DNA from: Paguma larvata | Taxonomy: Eukaryota > Chordata > Mammalia > Carnivora > Viverridae | Direction: 5' to 3' | NCBI GenBank assembly: GCA_030068075.1 | Contig: CM057837.1 | Location: 22,661,691-22,725,690, forward strand | Length of the DNA: 64,000 bases | Shown: positions 10,630 to 21,699 of the stretch, in pieces | Position numbering within the stretch: the first letter of the stretch is position 1 | Layout: every line of letters starts with the position of its first letter | Translations under genes and position numbers: made by a program | Notes under the pieces: model-generated | Database searches by the model: none | The model's input: only the letters and a program-made list of their open reading frames with translations | Told to the model about the DNA's origin: nothing

Positions 10630-10854
10630 CCAAAGATCAGCAAACTACAGCTGGTGGGCTAAATCCAGCTTTCTGCCTGCATTTGCAAATAAAGGTTTAT
10701 TGGACCACAACCACACTCCTTTGTTTGCATGTGGTCTGTGGCAGGCTTTGCACCACGATGTCAGGGTTGAGTAGTTGCAGCAGAGACCGTGTGGCCCACG
10801 GAGTCTGAACTATTTACTATCTGACCCCCCCCAGGAAAAGGTTTCCGACCCCTG
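10630..10854 (+). mobile_element. non-autonomous hAT-Charlie element (complete)
   Basis: Runs from 'GATCAGCAAACTACAG' through 'TAAAGGTTTATTGGACCACA', 'GTTGAGTAGTTGCAGCAGAG', 'ACCGTGTGGCCCAC' and 'TATTTACTATCTGACC' to 'TTTCCGACCCCTG'. The two ends are imperfect inverted repeats. It has no coding capacity. A second member lies at 16771-17200. I leave the subfamily unnamed. Confidence 0.85.
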
Positions 10855-10949
10855 CCCTAAGCTATCAAAGGTGGAATCCTGAGATACAAGACGCCCTGCC
10901 TTGGCGTAGTCTCTGCTCCAAAAGGCCCTTAAGGGTATGCACACAGCAC

Positions 10950-11310
10950 CCCACTCATTCAGTCGGTCATTTAAAGCGCCTGAGCACCTAACCTGCCACA
11001 GGCTCCCCCCCACCCTGGGGACAAAAAAATGAACAGACACGGTCCTCGTCCTCTAAGAGATCACAGCGTCGTGCAAGGGACTGTCACACAATCACGCGAT
11101 TACGGAATGGAACAGAGGCACAGCCTGTAGGAAGGAGTCTGACAGCTCGGACACAGGCGACCAGTCCCACATGGGAGCAGTGGCCGGGGAAGGCTTCTGG
11201 AAGAAGCCGGATCTTGAAGGACCAGCAGTGGACAGTGAACACACAGGCCCATGTGAGGGGAGAAGGGGTGTTTGCACAGAGGGAACCAGGCATCAAAGGC
11301 AGAACCGGAA
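10950..11310 (-). mobile_element. L2, antisense
   Basis: Starts with 'CACTCATTCAGTCGGTCATT' and continues through 'GAGCACCTAACCTGCCACAG', 'GGGGACAAAAAAATGAACAG', 'GGAAGGCTTCTGGAAGAAGC' and 'CTTGAAGGACCAGCAG', the antisense L2 order. The sense-strand open frame that runs out of it is therefore not a gene. Confidence 0.75.
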
Positions 11311-12054
11311 GGGGCGGGGCTCCTAGACAGGCAACTCCTTTCACCGTGCAGGCAGTCATGGCCCCAGCGTGGGCGGCGGCACGTGGAAGAGCCAAGAGTT
11401 TGGCCCCGGGGAGTATGGCAGGCGGGCAGGCAGGACCCGAAGGGGAGGCAGAGACGACAGATGCCCACAGCTATGGCTTTGCCATCACGAAAGACCCTGA
11501 AAAGTATAACTCATTCGCAAGGGGAGAGAGCACACCGGCTGTGCCCCCCTTCGCCAAGGCACAGCCATCTCTACGTGGACCCATTTTCTCCCTCGGTCAC
11601 AGTGTGCCCACCCTGGGCCCCAGGGTCCTCCTGACTCAGAGCACAGGAGCTGCCATGATGGCACGGAGGGCTAACCGCAAGCAGGGAGGGCCATCCCTGT
11701 CCTCAGCTGGGGGACTCCTGACCTAGCGTGCCCAGTGCCCTCCCTACCTCAGCCAGTTTCATCCCGGGCTGACTCTCCGGCAGGAAACAAGAGTAATCAC
11801 CAGGTAGAGCACGTGACTGGGGGGAGGGGCACAGCCCCATGACATGTGTCATCTTCAGGGTGGCTGCAGGTGACCGGTGCCCTCAAAACCTCTCTCTGAA
11901 AATGCATCTAGGCACGTGTCCCAAGGAACAAGTGGGCCTTTGTCAATGGGCCTGGCATCTGGGAATGAGCAGGGAACAGGCATTTCATTTTTGGCCGGAA
12001 TGCAGTAGATTTAAACTTGAGGGCAGCAGGGGAGGGGGGGCGGACCCCTTTGTT
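11311..12054. other. unique GC-rich sequence
   Basis: Nothing beyond GC-rich unique DNA was recognised. Confidence 0.45.
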
Positions 12055-12250
12055 TCTGTATAATGTGCTCTTTTACAGGCGTGCTGTCGTCCTTCCACTG
12101 TCCCTGCATTAGAATCAGATAGCTTTATTCCTGTTTCCATAATATTATTGCTAAATACGGGGCCCCCTGGGAAAACAACCCTAATTATAAAGCCTGTTCC
12201 CAATTGCAACTCTGCTCATGAAGTTCGTAGTATCGTCATCGTCCCTGCTG
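12055..12250. promoter_or_regulatory. candidate conserved non-coding block
   Basis: Repeat-free, with 'CATAATATTATTGCTAAATA' and 'CCCTAATTATAAAGCC' in quick succession. An AT-rich island between GC-rich stretches; function is inferred. Confidence 0.35.
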
Positions 12251-12330
12251 TTACTTTGTCTAAAGGACGAAGGGGTTGAGCCACCGCTATGAAGAACGCA
12301 AACCCTGAAATGAAAACATTTCTACCAGGC

Positions 12331-12457
12331 GGGTGGGGGGGGGGACCCGGCTTCCGGGGCGGTGAGTTCTGGCCAGACCCAGTTTGCCAGGCGTGCTCTC
12401 CTCCGCAGATGGAGAAGGCAGAGACGCCGGGGGTGGGGGGACAGTCAGCTGGGGGGG
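12331..12457 (+). repeat. cluster of G-runs (quadruplex-prone)
   Basis: G3-T-G10 at 12331-12344, then G5-T-G6 at 12429-12440 and G7 at 12451-12457, all on the plus strand within 127 bp. Confidence 0.6.
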
Positions 12458-12461
12458 CAGT

Positions 12462-12560
12462 CCCAATTCTGCCTGGGGGACCTCAGGCAGCAAGTCCTCC
12501 GACCTCGGCAGACCTCAGTCTCTTCATCTGCAAAAACAGGAAACTCAGCCTTTACTAGGG
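12462..12560 (+). mobile_element. MIR, sense fragment
   Basis: Contains 'CCCAATTCTGCCTGGGGGAC', 'CAGACCTCAGTCTCTTCATC' and 'TGCAAAAACAGGAAACTC', a decayed sense MIR core. Confidence 0.65.
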
Positions 12561-13154
12561 CTTACGCTAAGCATTTTCAAATGGTCTGCAAAATAAAACA
12601 AAGTTAATGTAACGTAAAGGCAAAAGCCTGTTAAAAACCTGCCACCCTAATCTTCAGAGTTGGCATAAACCCATAAAAGCCCATCAGGCCACAGTCCTGC
12701 CTTTCCGTCTTCTGAAAACAGTGTGTAATTGGGTCAAGGATCTATAGATGGCAGCCTCTTGCTGACTAAAATCCAAGGAAAAGACGCTTCCATCGCTCTG
12801 TCTTTCTCAGCAAATGCAATAGGGCCAGAAAGGAAGCAGGAGCCGATTAGCCATTTATCTTCAGAAGTCAACTGAGTTTCTCCCAGACCAACATGGCCAC
12901 TGGGAATGTTTAATCTCGAAAATAAAAAGTGTGTTTCGGAAGTATTCACCAACCGCATTTCCAGCAGGGGAACTAGAGTCTGCAAACGAGGATGTAACTT
13001 GCCAAATATTGTCACCAAACCCTCCCATCACGCCCTGTCTCCACTCGGAGCAGAGCACCTGCTCGGTCACCTGGGACTTAAGTTTTTTACATCCGTACCC
13101 TGCTTTCCCAGCACGCAGGGCGGCCCCATGGGGAAGGGGCCTCACCTCCGCCGC
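12561..13154. other. unique sequence
   Basis: Mixed composition with no confident repeat. Around 12955-13015 there is a very weak MIR-like 'AGTCTGCAAACGAGGATGTAA' segment. Confidence 0.4.
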
Positions 13155-13212
13155 ACCCATGCCCAGCACCCTGGCTGGCACACAGCTGGCACGCGGTCGT
13201 TATCTGTTGACT
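13155..13212 (+). mobile_element. L2/MIR 3'-end fragment
   Basis: 'CCCAGCACCCTGGCTGGCAC' followed by 'ACAGCTGGCACGCGGTCG' resembles the 'CCTGGCACATAGTAGGCGCTC' 3' signature of L2/MIR. Confidence 0.45.
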
Positions 13213-13439
13213 TGAGTTTTCCTGGGACGCCAGAGCTCCCCGATCCTCGTTTGCAGTTCCGGGGTTTCTCCGTTTATGCCAAAGCCGGACTTAGAATCCT
13301 CCCCGCAGTCTCTCGACATCGCAGTGACTTTAAAACACTGACTGAGACGCAACTTTAAGAAAAGCAAGCAAGCCCAACAAAAGCGAAGGAGGAAGAATCG
13401 AAGGACCTGACACAGAGGCATGTCGCCCGACAAGGAATG
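13213..13439. other. unique sequence
   Basis: No recognisable repeat or gene. Confidence 0.4.
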
Positions 13440-13760
13440 GGTTAAAAGAAAGAGATCCCTGAGCAGCCCACTTATTTGGGATTCACCGGCTCACCCGCAC
13501 TCGCGCAGTGCTCTCCTGATAAGCTGCAAAATCTAAAACTCCTTATTAAATGTCAGATAAATCGGCTAGCCTGGGGCGAAGCCAGTGAATGGGCGGTGTG
13601 TGCTCCAGTCCGGTGCTCTGTAATTGATGGGCTCTGAATAAGCAGAACCAATCCAGGCTGATTGTGGATGAAATGACTACAGCCAGCAAAGTTCAAATAA
13701 GAAATATGTGAACTTTAAAGTACTTGAACACAAATCAAGACAGTGAGTTTTTATAAAAAT
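13440..13760. promoter_or_regulatory. candidate conserved non-coding block
   Basis: About 320 bp without repeats, including 'CTCCTTATTAAATGTCAG', 'ATAAATCGGCTAGCC', 'GTAATTGATGGGCTC' (homeodomain-like) and 'CAGGCTGATTGTGGATG'. No coding frame crosses it. Confidence 0.35.
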
Positions 13761-14324
13761 CTTTACTAGCTCAAACCACTGAAGCTCAGAATGACCTTTA
13801 TCCTTGGGTTGAGTAGCCGGGGGGGGGTTAGGGACGTGCACACCATATATCAGGCTCGGAGGCACAGGGAAAGCTCATGGGAGAGAGAATTTGCCAGATT
13901 CTCTGCTCCCAGCCCCCTATGTCTGTCTGTGTGGACAAGGGAGGCACACACACAGGGCCTTTTGGGGGCACCCTGGACCCAGTATGGGCTGAACCCAGTC
14001 ACTAAACACTAGTCGGTACTATCTCTCCATTACTGGAGGCCTCTCCGTCTCATCCGCAAGAGGAAGCATCCGTCCGCCCCTTTCGCATATGAGGAAGTGG
14101 AAGGTTCTGCAGGTCTTTAGCTACCAAAGGACCACACCGAGCTGTGTCCCTTCATGATGGACCGGATTGACACTAGATGGGATCTTCCTTTTGACTTTCA
14201 TAGACCTCTCTCAGCTCTTCGGTGGGAGCACCACGTAAAAACACCCTCTAGGTAACAATACCATACTGTAACTTGCTAGGGAATTCTTTCTGTAGCAACT
14301 GGACATTCTAATTAATTTGTTACT
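13761..14324. other. unique sequence
   Basis: Contains a short G7 run near 13820. Nothing else was recognised. Confidence 0.4.
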
Positions 14325-14600
14325 TCATGTATTCAACAAAGATGTCTTGGGTCCCCTCTGTGTTCCAGGCCACATGTAGACACCTGAGTGCGGTTGGGCT
14401 GATCCTTCCCACAAAGAACGTATGAGCTACAGGAAAGGAGAGAAATGACCACACTTGATTCGATCCCAAAGCACTGGGTAGGAGGCTATATTCAGGATTC
14501 TCTCAATATTCTCTAAAGGGGAGAGGCTGCCTTCCACCTGTGAGAAGGAGGGCTTCTTGAAGGACCATCTGAAGTGGCCCTTGTAGAGTGGCTGGGATTG
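14325..14600 (-). mobile_element. L2, antisense
   Basis: 'CATGTATTCAACAAAGATGT' at the 3'-end side, then 'GTGTTCCAGGCCACATG', 'CACAAAGAACGTATGAGC' and 'GAGGGCTTCTTGAAGG' give an antisense L2 signature. Strongly decayed. Confidence 0.65.
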
Positions 14601-14659
14601 GGGATTTGTAGATGGACCAGAATGAGAACCTTATTATGCGGCATGCTTTCGTTTCTTCT

Positions 14660-14840
14660 AAATGCCAGACATGTCTTAGCTCATTTGTTCCTCAAAACAG
14701 CCTTCCTAGGATTTATTGTCACTTCCATTTCATAGATGATAAAACTGAGGCACAGAAATTAAAGAAAATTACGCAAAGATCCACAATGGTAGACGTGAGG
14801 CCAACCCTAAGCAGTCTGGCTTCAGTGTTTACGGTTTCGC
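14660..14840 (-). mobile_element. MIR, antisense
   Basis: Includes 'CTTAGCTCATTTGTTCCTC', 'CCATTTCATAGATGATAAA', 'ACTGAGGCACAGAAATTAAA' and 'CTAAGCAGTCTGGCTTCAG', nearly the full antisense MIR. Confidence 0.85.
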
Positions 14841-15311
14841 TCCCTGCGTGACACCGCTGTCAAGAAGGGTGTCAAGAAGAGTGCCATTTGAGCAAAGGCA
14901 GAGTGGCCTTGAAAGGATGGGGGGGTGTATGGGAAAGACCTGGCGATCTTGTTAGCTCGGAAAGTATACAGCAGAAAGGGCGAACAAAGATCACAAAGGC
15001 GCAATGTACGGCCAGCGGGAGACCACACCTGCATGCGACCAGCACTCACGGACCATCTGTTTGGTACCAGGCGCTCTATTAGGCACCACAAGACATAGTT
15101 ACGAACCGATGTTTCAAAAGACCAGGGTTTAGGCACGAGCACACATCATGGAGGGTAACTTTCCAGAATTATCTAGACATTTCACTCTTACCCTTTCCCT
15201 GTGGTTACCTAAAGCCGTTGGATATCAAAACCAAAATCATGTACCTCATAATACGGATTCCGAAACTACCTGAGGTGAAAGCCACAGGGAGAAGGGTGAC
15301 AGATAACATAC
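14841..15311. other. unique sequence with an L2/MIR scrap
   Basis: A piece at 15050-15105 ('TACCAGGCGCTCTATTAGGC') resembles the antisense 3' end of L2/MIR. The remainder is unrecognised. Confidence 0.4.
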
Positions 15312-15478
15312 ACGATGTCCAGTGAAACTTGGACTTCAGAGAATGAGGTAACTTCTTAGTAGACGTGTGTCCCAGATGTCACACGGGGCAAAGTTACACT
15401 AAAACGTAATTCTTCGCTTCTCTGAAATTCAGGTTTAACTTGGTGTCCCGTATTTTTATCTGCCAAATCTGGCAACCC
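15312..15478 (+). mobile_element. MER53-like palindromic DNA transposon
   Basis: The 3' half reads 'CTCTGAAATTCAGGTTTAAC', 'TTGGTGTCCCGTATTTTTAT', 'CTGCCAAATCTGGCAACCC', and the 5' half ('GTCCAGTGAAACTTGGACTTCAG') is its approximate reverse complement, as in the short palindromic element known as MER53. It lacks the outer left end. A second copy is at 61594-61910. Confidence 0.7.
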
Positions 15479-16770
15479 TAAACCTGACTGATCTTTCAAG
15501 TAAGCTTCCTCGGTTTTCAGATGAGCCAAGAGAAGGCATGGGGTCCGGGGTCACCCACAGAACAAGTTAGCGACTCAGTCAGAGGACCCAAGGCCAGATT
15601 GCAAGGACCTAGTCCAGGGCTCTTTCCTCTCCACCAGGCTGCCTTCCGTGTCCCCAGCTCGAGGGGTCAGGATGCAGGGAAGGCTTGCAAATGACCGAAT
15701 CAAGCCACTCAGCCCCTGTGTGCTCAGAGGCTTTCCAGTCCCAGCGGGCCATTGACCCTTTGTGTCAGCAGGAGCACGGTATGCAGCAGGTCCTAATCGC
15801 AGTGGGAAAAGTCAGAATTTGGATAGTGGGATCCCCCACGAGTCAGGGTTGCTCTGGGCCTGGAATGAAAGGCAGAAACCACAATAGGAAGCCAGCTCTC
15901 CACTAGGGTCCTCCCCCTACCCCAACCCCACAGGCAGTGCCCAGACAGGTGTCCAGCAGCCACCTTGGCTGCATTTGGTGAAACGCTTCAGGGAAAATCA
16001 AAAAGTCCTATGGCCACAACTTAGGGGAAATCAAATTTTCCTTTCAGAGCAACATCTCAGGAGACTGTGGCCAACTTCAAGGTGCCTTTATCTGAATACA
16101 TTCCATTAGGAAAGGAGCAGGAAGAAGCACTGGCCTTTCAAGGTAACTCAATCAGACTCCGTGGCATTCACAGGGGTATCAGTTACCATAAGCCTCTGGG
16201 GGCAGCAAGGAGATTAAGACACGGATTACCTGCCACTTACCATGTGTCATTAAGGGAAGAGCGGCTCCAGCTACAAGCCCGTTGAATCGGGTCCTGGCGG
16301 GCTTTTCTCAAAAGGATGGTTGACAGCATTTATAAGCATGTTTTAAACTGTCTGTTATATCAGTGATGGGGACTCACCACCGGAGAGTGACAGCGATGTC
16401 AACAGTGGCCACTGGAGGACTTTCTGGCAAGTGGCCCTTTGTGAAATGATGACAGGCGGGAGCAGGGAGGTGCTGGGTGTTGTGTGGGAGCGCGGGGCCC
16501 GCTTAAACGCACCCGGAGAGCCAGCGCCCTTGGGCGAGTTTCGGCTTTACGCTTCACTCCCCGATCGGTCTGCATGGTTGTCAACACAGACTTCGTCAGG
16601 TCGGACACCATCTCTGGGGACGGAAGAAGCCAGAATCAGTCCCGGCTCTGCATCTGGCCAGCCAGACCAAGAGCGGGCTTTCTTCTCCAGGGACAGCCCC
16701 ACATGAGAGACAAGAGAAGCACAGTGGCCTGAAAAGAGGGTGGCATCCCAAGCCATTCCACTGTCTACCC
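15479..16770. other. unique sequence
   Basis: About 1.3 kb without a recognised repeat or gene. GC content rises in 16450-16700. Confidence 0.45.
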
Positions 16771-17200
16771 CAGCGGTCAGCAAACTATGACACGAGGGCC
16801 AAATCCAGACCACCTACTATTTTTTTTAAGCTTATGTATTTATTTTGAGAGAAAGAGAGAGTATGTATGCATGGGGGGAGGGGGAGGGAGAGAGAGAGAA
16901 TCCCAAGCAGGCTCCTCACTGTCAGCGCAGAGCCTGATGTGAGGCTGGAACTCACAAACCATAAGATCATGACCAGAGCCAAGATCAAGAATCAGAAGCT
17001 TAACCTACGGAGCCACTCAGGCGCCCCAGACCACCTGCTGTTCTTATGGTTTTGCTGGAACACAGCCTCATCCACTCCTTCACCCGGACTTCTGCACTGG
17101 TATGGCAGTGTTGGGCAGCTACGGCAGAAACCGTGTGGCCCAGAAAGCTTAAGATATTTCCTATCCGCCCTTTACAGGGAAAAAAATTGGCTGAGCTCTG
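16771..17200 (+). mobile_element. non-autonomous hAT-Charlie element split by a SINE
   Basis: The left part begins 'CAGCGGTCAGCAAACTATGA'. The right part continues 'TTTTGCTGGAACACAGCC', 'GGCAGAAACCGTGTGGCCC' and 'CTATCCGCCCTTTACAGGG'. Same family as 10630-10854. A SINE occupies 16823-17027 and its target duplication is hAT sequence, so the SINE came later. Confidence 0.85.
16823..17027 (-). mobile_element. SINEC_Fc, antisense, inside a hAT element
   Basis: T-rich tail, GA-rich stretch (reverse of the CT tract), then 'AAGCAGGCTCCTCACTGTCA', 'AGATCATGACCAGAGCC' and 'AGCCACTCAGGCGCCCC'. The 15-bp target duplication AGACCACCTACTATT (16807-16821) recurs with two differences at 17028-17042. Confidence 0.95.
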
Positions 17201-18389
17201 GTCTACATCCTTCCTTAGAAGAGACTTCACAGTCCCGCTTAACCTCGGATCCGCACTGGGGGGTCATGGGATGGCGGGCACGTCTTGACACATTTTAAAT
17301 TCCAAGATGTTGAAGGAGTCATTGTTGAAGACAAAACCCTACTGAGGCCCAGCATTCCAGCTGGAATCATCTGAACTAAGTTCTCTCCACAAAGAATTTC
17401 TAAGTCACCTGAAAAGATGGAATATCTCCTTTTGACAATTTCCTTAAAATGGAACGCTGATCAGAAATCGGAGAGGTTCAGAAACCTCGAGGGGCTTTTC
17501 CCCACCAACGGGAGTTAGGAGAGCCCCACTTCCGACCCTGGCATTGAAGCCGTCTGCAATTTGCACCCAGACCCCCTTCCATCCTCATCTGCCCCAATTC
17601 ACGGGGATGTGTATGTTGTTTGTTCTATGCCTGCGTCATGCCCATCCCTGGGCAAGAACCGCAATAACAAGACGGTCGTGCCAATATCTCTCGACATCTT
17701 GGCACCCAAGACCGCAACCAGATGGCCCATACACACAAGTTGGTCTCATGCTAAATCCTCCACAGAAACGTCCTTCCTTCCCTCTGCACCTGCTGGCCCC
17801 CACCTGTGCCACAAGGCTCTTCTCCGGTGTATCATGATGTCCTTCTGGATGCTTCTTGTCCAACAGTTCTTCTCCCCCGCAGGACCTCCAAAGCAATTCT
17901 TCCAAACGTCTCTTGTGGGATTGATCAAATCGAACGTGACACTGGTGTGATCCGTAGCCAGGGAACCCATGGTATCACCAGTCGTTGGTCTTCACTACTC
18001 TTGAGTCATACACGTGAGCATGATGAGGGTGAGGATAAGGCCTTGTGGAAAGTCGACTCACACAGACCTGGCACCTCTTTCAAATCAGCTGCCCACAGGG
18101 AAACCTGATGACTGCTTAGACAGGGACTCGGTCCCTGCGATTCAGGCCATGCCTAGAGAAAGGGGTAGGGAGCTTCAGTGGCCAGAGCTAGGAGGAAAAT
18201 CCCAACAAAGAAGATGCAGACTTGTGGTGTCTGCAGGACATGGTGAAGCTCTGCCTCAGGAGTGACCGGCCACCGACACCGGGATAGAAGCTTACTTTGT
18301 CACCGTCTGCAGGGGCAGGGGCAATGGACTTCTCCCCACCAGCACCACCTTCTCATCACCTCATGGAGGGAGCAGGGTTTCAGGTCATT
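17201..18389. other. unique sequence
   Basis: Nearly 1.2 kb of mixed sequence. Overlapping open frames on both strands around 17.5-18.1 kb lack domains or codon bias I can defend. Confidence 0.4.
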
Positions 18390-18485
18390 TTGTCAGCCAC
18401 CAAACATTGACTGAGCACTGCTCACGTGCCACCGGGGGGAGTGGCGAGTGAGAAAGACCAGCTTGCTGCCTTCGCAATGCCTACC
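18390..18485 (-). mobile_element. L2 3' end fragment, antisense
   Basis: 'CCAAACATTGACTGAGCACTG' with 'CTCACGTGCCACC' matches the reversed L2 terminus ('ATTTATTGAGCACCTACTATGTGCC'). Decayed. Confidence 0.5.
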
Positions 18486-19044
18486 CTCTGGCCCCGCCCC
18501 AGCCCAGGAAAATGTACGATCCTGGAGAGTCTGGAGGTGAGCGGGAGCAACAAGAAACCTTTACTCTTTGCCCAGAGAGGCTCTGAGATGCGCTGCCCAG
18601 TCCTGCCCCCAAGGGGGTAGAGTCCTGCCAAGGACTGTCCGTGCCCCGAGGGAGGTAGAGACACCCCGGCACTTGTCCGGATGTCCCTCCTCTGCCGACT
18701 TTGGCAGCATCTTGGTTCCTAGGGTGGAGGACCGTTCAGGGAGCGCCATTTTGAATCTGAAAGTGGGGAGGTCATTGGGAAATAAGTCACCCCAGTAACT
18801 TTTGTGGCACCGAAGCGGCAAGTGCAGAAGCCTCATGTCCTCCCACCCTCCCTGGGCTTGGGGCTGGCTCTAGGGGACAGAACAGCCTAATCCTGGGGGC
18901 TGTCTCAGAGGTTGGGGGAGGGCCGAGAGGGTGGCCCTGTGGCCGCAGAGTTCAGACTAGCTCAGGTGCTGGGGCAGGTGCCGGTAAGGGCTCTGTGCCA
19001 AGGCCCAGAGTGGACACTGGGCTCAGACTTGAGAACGGATTTGG
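18486..19044. other. GC-rich unique sequence
   Basis: No gene. The sense frame that opens near 18912 starts at TTG and reads through the MIR and L2 fragments that follow. Confidence 0.45.
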
Positions 19045-19115
19045 CTAGGTGGCTAGTGACGGTACCAGGGCTCAAACCCAGGCTTCTGGCTTCTAGGCCA
19101 GTGCTCTGTGCCCAA
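19045..19115 (-). mobile_element. MIR fragment, antisense
   Basis: 'CAGGGCTCAAACCCAGGCTT' followed by 'CTGGCTTCTAGGCCAGTGCT' is the tRNA-related end of an antisense MIR. Confidence 0.65.
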
Positions 19116-19344
19116 GGTGACTGCCCTAGGGCTCCTGGTTGGGTGGCGGGTAGATGGGCCTCAATGCTGAGTGACCCAGAGAAGATGACTGGCCCTACCC
19201 AGGCTCCCCTGCTGGCATCCGGTTGGGAGGGGGCTCCTGGAGAAGGAGAGCTTCAGGGGCTTGCCCCAAACACTCCAAGGTCAGTGACACCACTAGCTGC
19301 CCAGGAGCCTTCTAGCCAAAGCAGGTCCCATTGGCCTCAGTATC

Positions 19345-19405
19345 CCCCGACACAGCACTGGACACACCGTGAGCTCAACAAACTCTTAGTGAATGAGCCT
19401 CTGAC
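19345..19405 (+). mobile_element. L2 3' end fragment, sense
   Basis: 'GTGAGCTCAACAAACTCTTA' and 'GTGAATGAGCC' match the 'GCTCAATAAATGTTTGTTGAATGAATG' L2 terminus. Confidence 0.5.
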
Positions 19406-20639
19406 CTGCCTCCCACCCCCTGCCCCCAAGGGGTCTCCTCCTGCCCTGGAACTAGCCCCTCTTCCTCTCCTTACCTTTGGGCTCCTGAAAATGGCAATGG
19501 GGCCACTCTACCCTGGACTACAGAACGTGGCTACCTGGGTTCTTCTGGGAAAATATTTTACAAATATGATTCTTTGTGAAGCTTAGGCCCCGTGACTTCA
19601 TAGGTTGCTACCTGGTTAGAGATAGGATAGCAGGCAGGTAGGACGGCCACCCGAGGTCTTCTCCCTGTGCCTGCCAGGCTCCCATTGATGGCGACTCTCA
19701 GGCACAACCCACACTTGGGCACCAGCTGCTCATGTCAATGGCGCTCGTGCATGGATGGTGACATTACGGGCAGGAGGAGAAGAGGTTCTGGGGGGACCAG
19801 GCCTTCCCTACGGTACCTGTAAGGCGGTCAGACCCTTTCTCAGTCCTATGACTCCTGCAGACCCAAGTCTGCCGCCACACATCTGAGAGCCAACACAGCC
19901 CCTGACCTTGAACCTCTAGAGCCTTCTCTTTGATTCAAACTGGACTTACTTCGGCTCTCACTGCCTCCCTCTCCCAGAGAGAGACTTGTCTGGCCAGAAC
20001 TAAACCCTTGCCTAGACCAGTTCATAGCTGTGCTCTGAACTTCCCCGTGACCTTTCCCAATGCCAGTCCCTGCTGACGCTCGTGCCCAGTGGGGTGCCTT
20101 CCGAGGGTGGCTTGCGAGTGTCTGTGCAGGGTAGGGAGGGGAGCCCTCTCCCCAGAAGGCGTGGCTCAGGGTGCTCGCTCCCCTTCACCGCAGCAAATCC
20201 ACCCTGGGAGCACCCGCCTGTGATCTACCAGACTCACCAGGCCTCTGACCACCAAGACGGTACCACCCCCCAGCGCCCAGATCTGTGCTCTCTCTCCTCT
20301 CCTGTTCTCAGGCCAGCAGACCAGGCGCCGCCTCCATGTTGCCGGGAAGCCGAGAGCAATCTGTTTACCAAGCACTGTTTCTATTGCTTCTTTCTACCCT
20401 GTTGGCCCCTGTGCCAATGTCTGCCCTTAATTGGAACCGCCATGGCCTCCCCAGCACCACGGAGAATCTGCCCCTTTTCTCCTTCGGCCATTCTCCCTCC
20501 TCCCCCCACCCCCTCTTGCCGCTCTCTCAATTTCTCCTTTTTTCTGCCTTCCACAGGTAATTGTGAGCCGGTGAGGGAAAGCCCTGGAGTATTCAGTTCC
20601 AAGCGCTACCCAGCAGTTCTCAGAAGGGCACAAAGAACC
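19406..20639. other. GC-rich unique sequence
   Basis: No repeat or exon with conserved structure. A 'TTTTTTCTGCCTTCCACAG' string ending at 20559 looks like a splice acceptor but no coding exon follows. Confidence 0.4.
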
Positions 20640-21080
20640 GCGGTGAATGTCACATTGAGTCCCTGCAGCTGCACCTGCCGGCCGCCCCGGCCCCTCCGGT
20701 TCACCAGGGGGTCACCGAGCGCTCGCAGATTCTCCGGTGGCAGGAGAGCTACTATGTTTTCAGTTCACAGTGAGATTAAATCTACAACGTTTGACCTGTC
20801 TAATTTATTTTGTGGCTGACGGAGCAAGGAAAGCCCGTAGTAAGATCTGGATGCATTTCTTCCCCTTAAACAAAACACCGAGGAATTTGTAGGAAGCCGT
20901 CAGCAGCTCGACATTTCATTCCAGGCCTGGACGTGAAAACGGGTGTGTAATGAGCGCTGGATTCCGTAGCCCGGGCAAGTCGAGCCGCCCCGGCATTGTT
21001 TTTCCCGCTGAACTACGGACTCCTGCTAATCAGCCCCGGTAACGCGAGGCCCTGGAGGACTTGGAACGCGAGCTCGGGCC
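20640..21080. promoter_or_regulatory. candidate conserved block with CpG-rich ends
   Basis: Repeat-free. GC- and CpG-rich flanks (20660-20750 and 20930-21080) enclose an AT-rich centre with 'TCTAATTTATTTTGTGGC'. A CTCF-like core 'TTCACCAGGGGGTCACC' lies at about 20700-20716 on the plus strand. No exon was identified. Confidence 0.35.
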
Positions 21081-21302
21081 CCCAGACCCTGACACAGGTC
21101 AGACGCTGATCTGAAGTTTGCCCACATTTGGCCACGCCCTTCAATGCCCCTCTCGTCTCCTGCTACCCTTGTCCACCTCGCCCATCAGCCGAAGCCATGC
21201 CAGCTCTCTCCGCCTCCCTCCCTCCCCCAGCCAGAGAAAACACGTTCAGGAACCGTTCCCACTGAGAAATCAAAGTGCACTCGCTTCCGTTCCTACCGGT
21301 TG

Positions 21303-21317
21303 AGCACCTCCTAGTGG
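21303..21317 (-). promoter_or_regulatory. CTCF-like motif
   Basis: GCACCTCCTAGTGGC matches the reverse complement of the CTCF core, with two mismatches in the 12-base core. Confidence 0.35.
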
Positions 21318-21319
21318 CA

Positions 21320-21699
21320 GGCAGCTCACTGTGGTTTCTAGAACGGTCTCGGGAGCAGCAGCACAGCCTTTCGTTCTTTTTTTCCTTTTAAGGAGTCACG
21401 GGTGGGACCCCAGTAAACCAGACACTGGCCAAGTTGCTTGGCCTGGAGCATGGGTGGGGGCTGGGACTTGGCCCTCGGGAAGGCTGGGTGATGGGTGTGA
21501 GACCCTTGGACAGTGCGGACACATGTGATTTTGCGGCCAGGAGTGCGATGGGGGCACTGTGGGCTGGGGAGCACTTGTCCGACGGGAGGGTCCGAAGACA
21601 AGGTCGGGCAAAGCCACAGGCAGAGCTGTCCTGAGTCCAGAGATTCCGGGCAGAAGGGCTGGAGGCCGTGGGGACACAGGCAGGGGAGGCCTGAGAGTG
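21320..21699. other. GC-rich unique sequence
   Basis: Nothing recognised. Confidence 0.4.

Noticed and set aside
18912..19586. A 224-codon sense open frame.
   Set aside because: TTG start; reads through an antisense MIR (19045-19115) and an L2 end (19345-19405); low-complexity Pro/Gly/Leu composition.
20082..20819. A 245-codon sense open frame, the longest in the window.
   Set aside because: GTG start, no domain, Pro/Ser/Arg-rich as expected from GC-rich non-coding DNA. Other frames are also open here.
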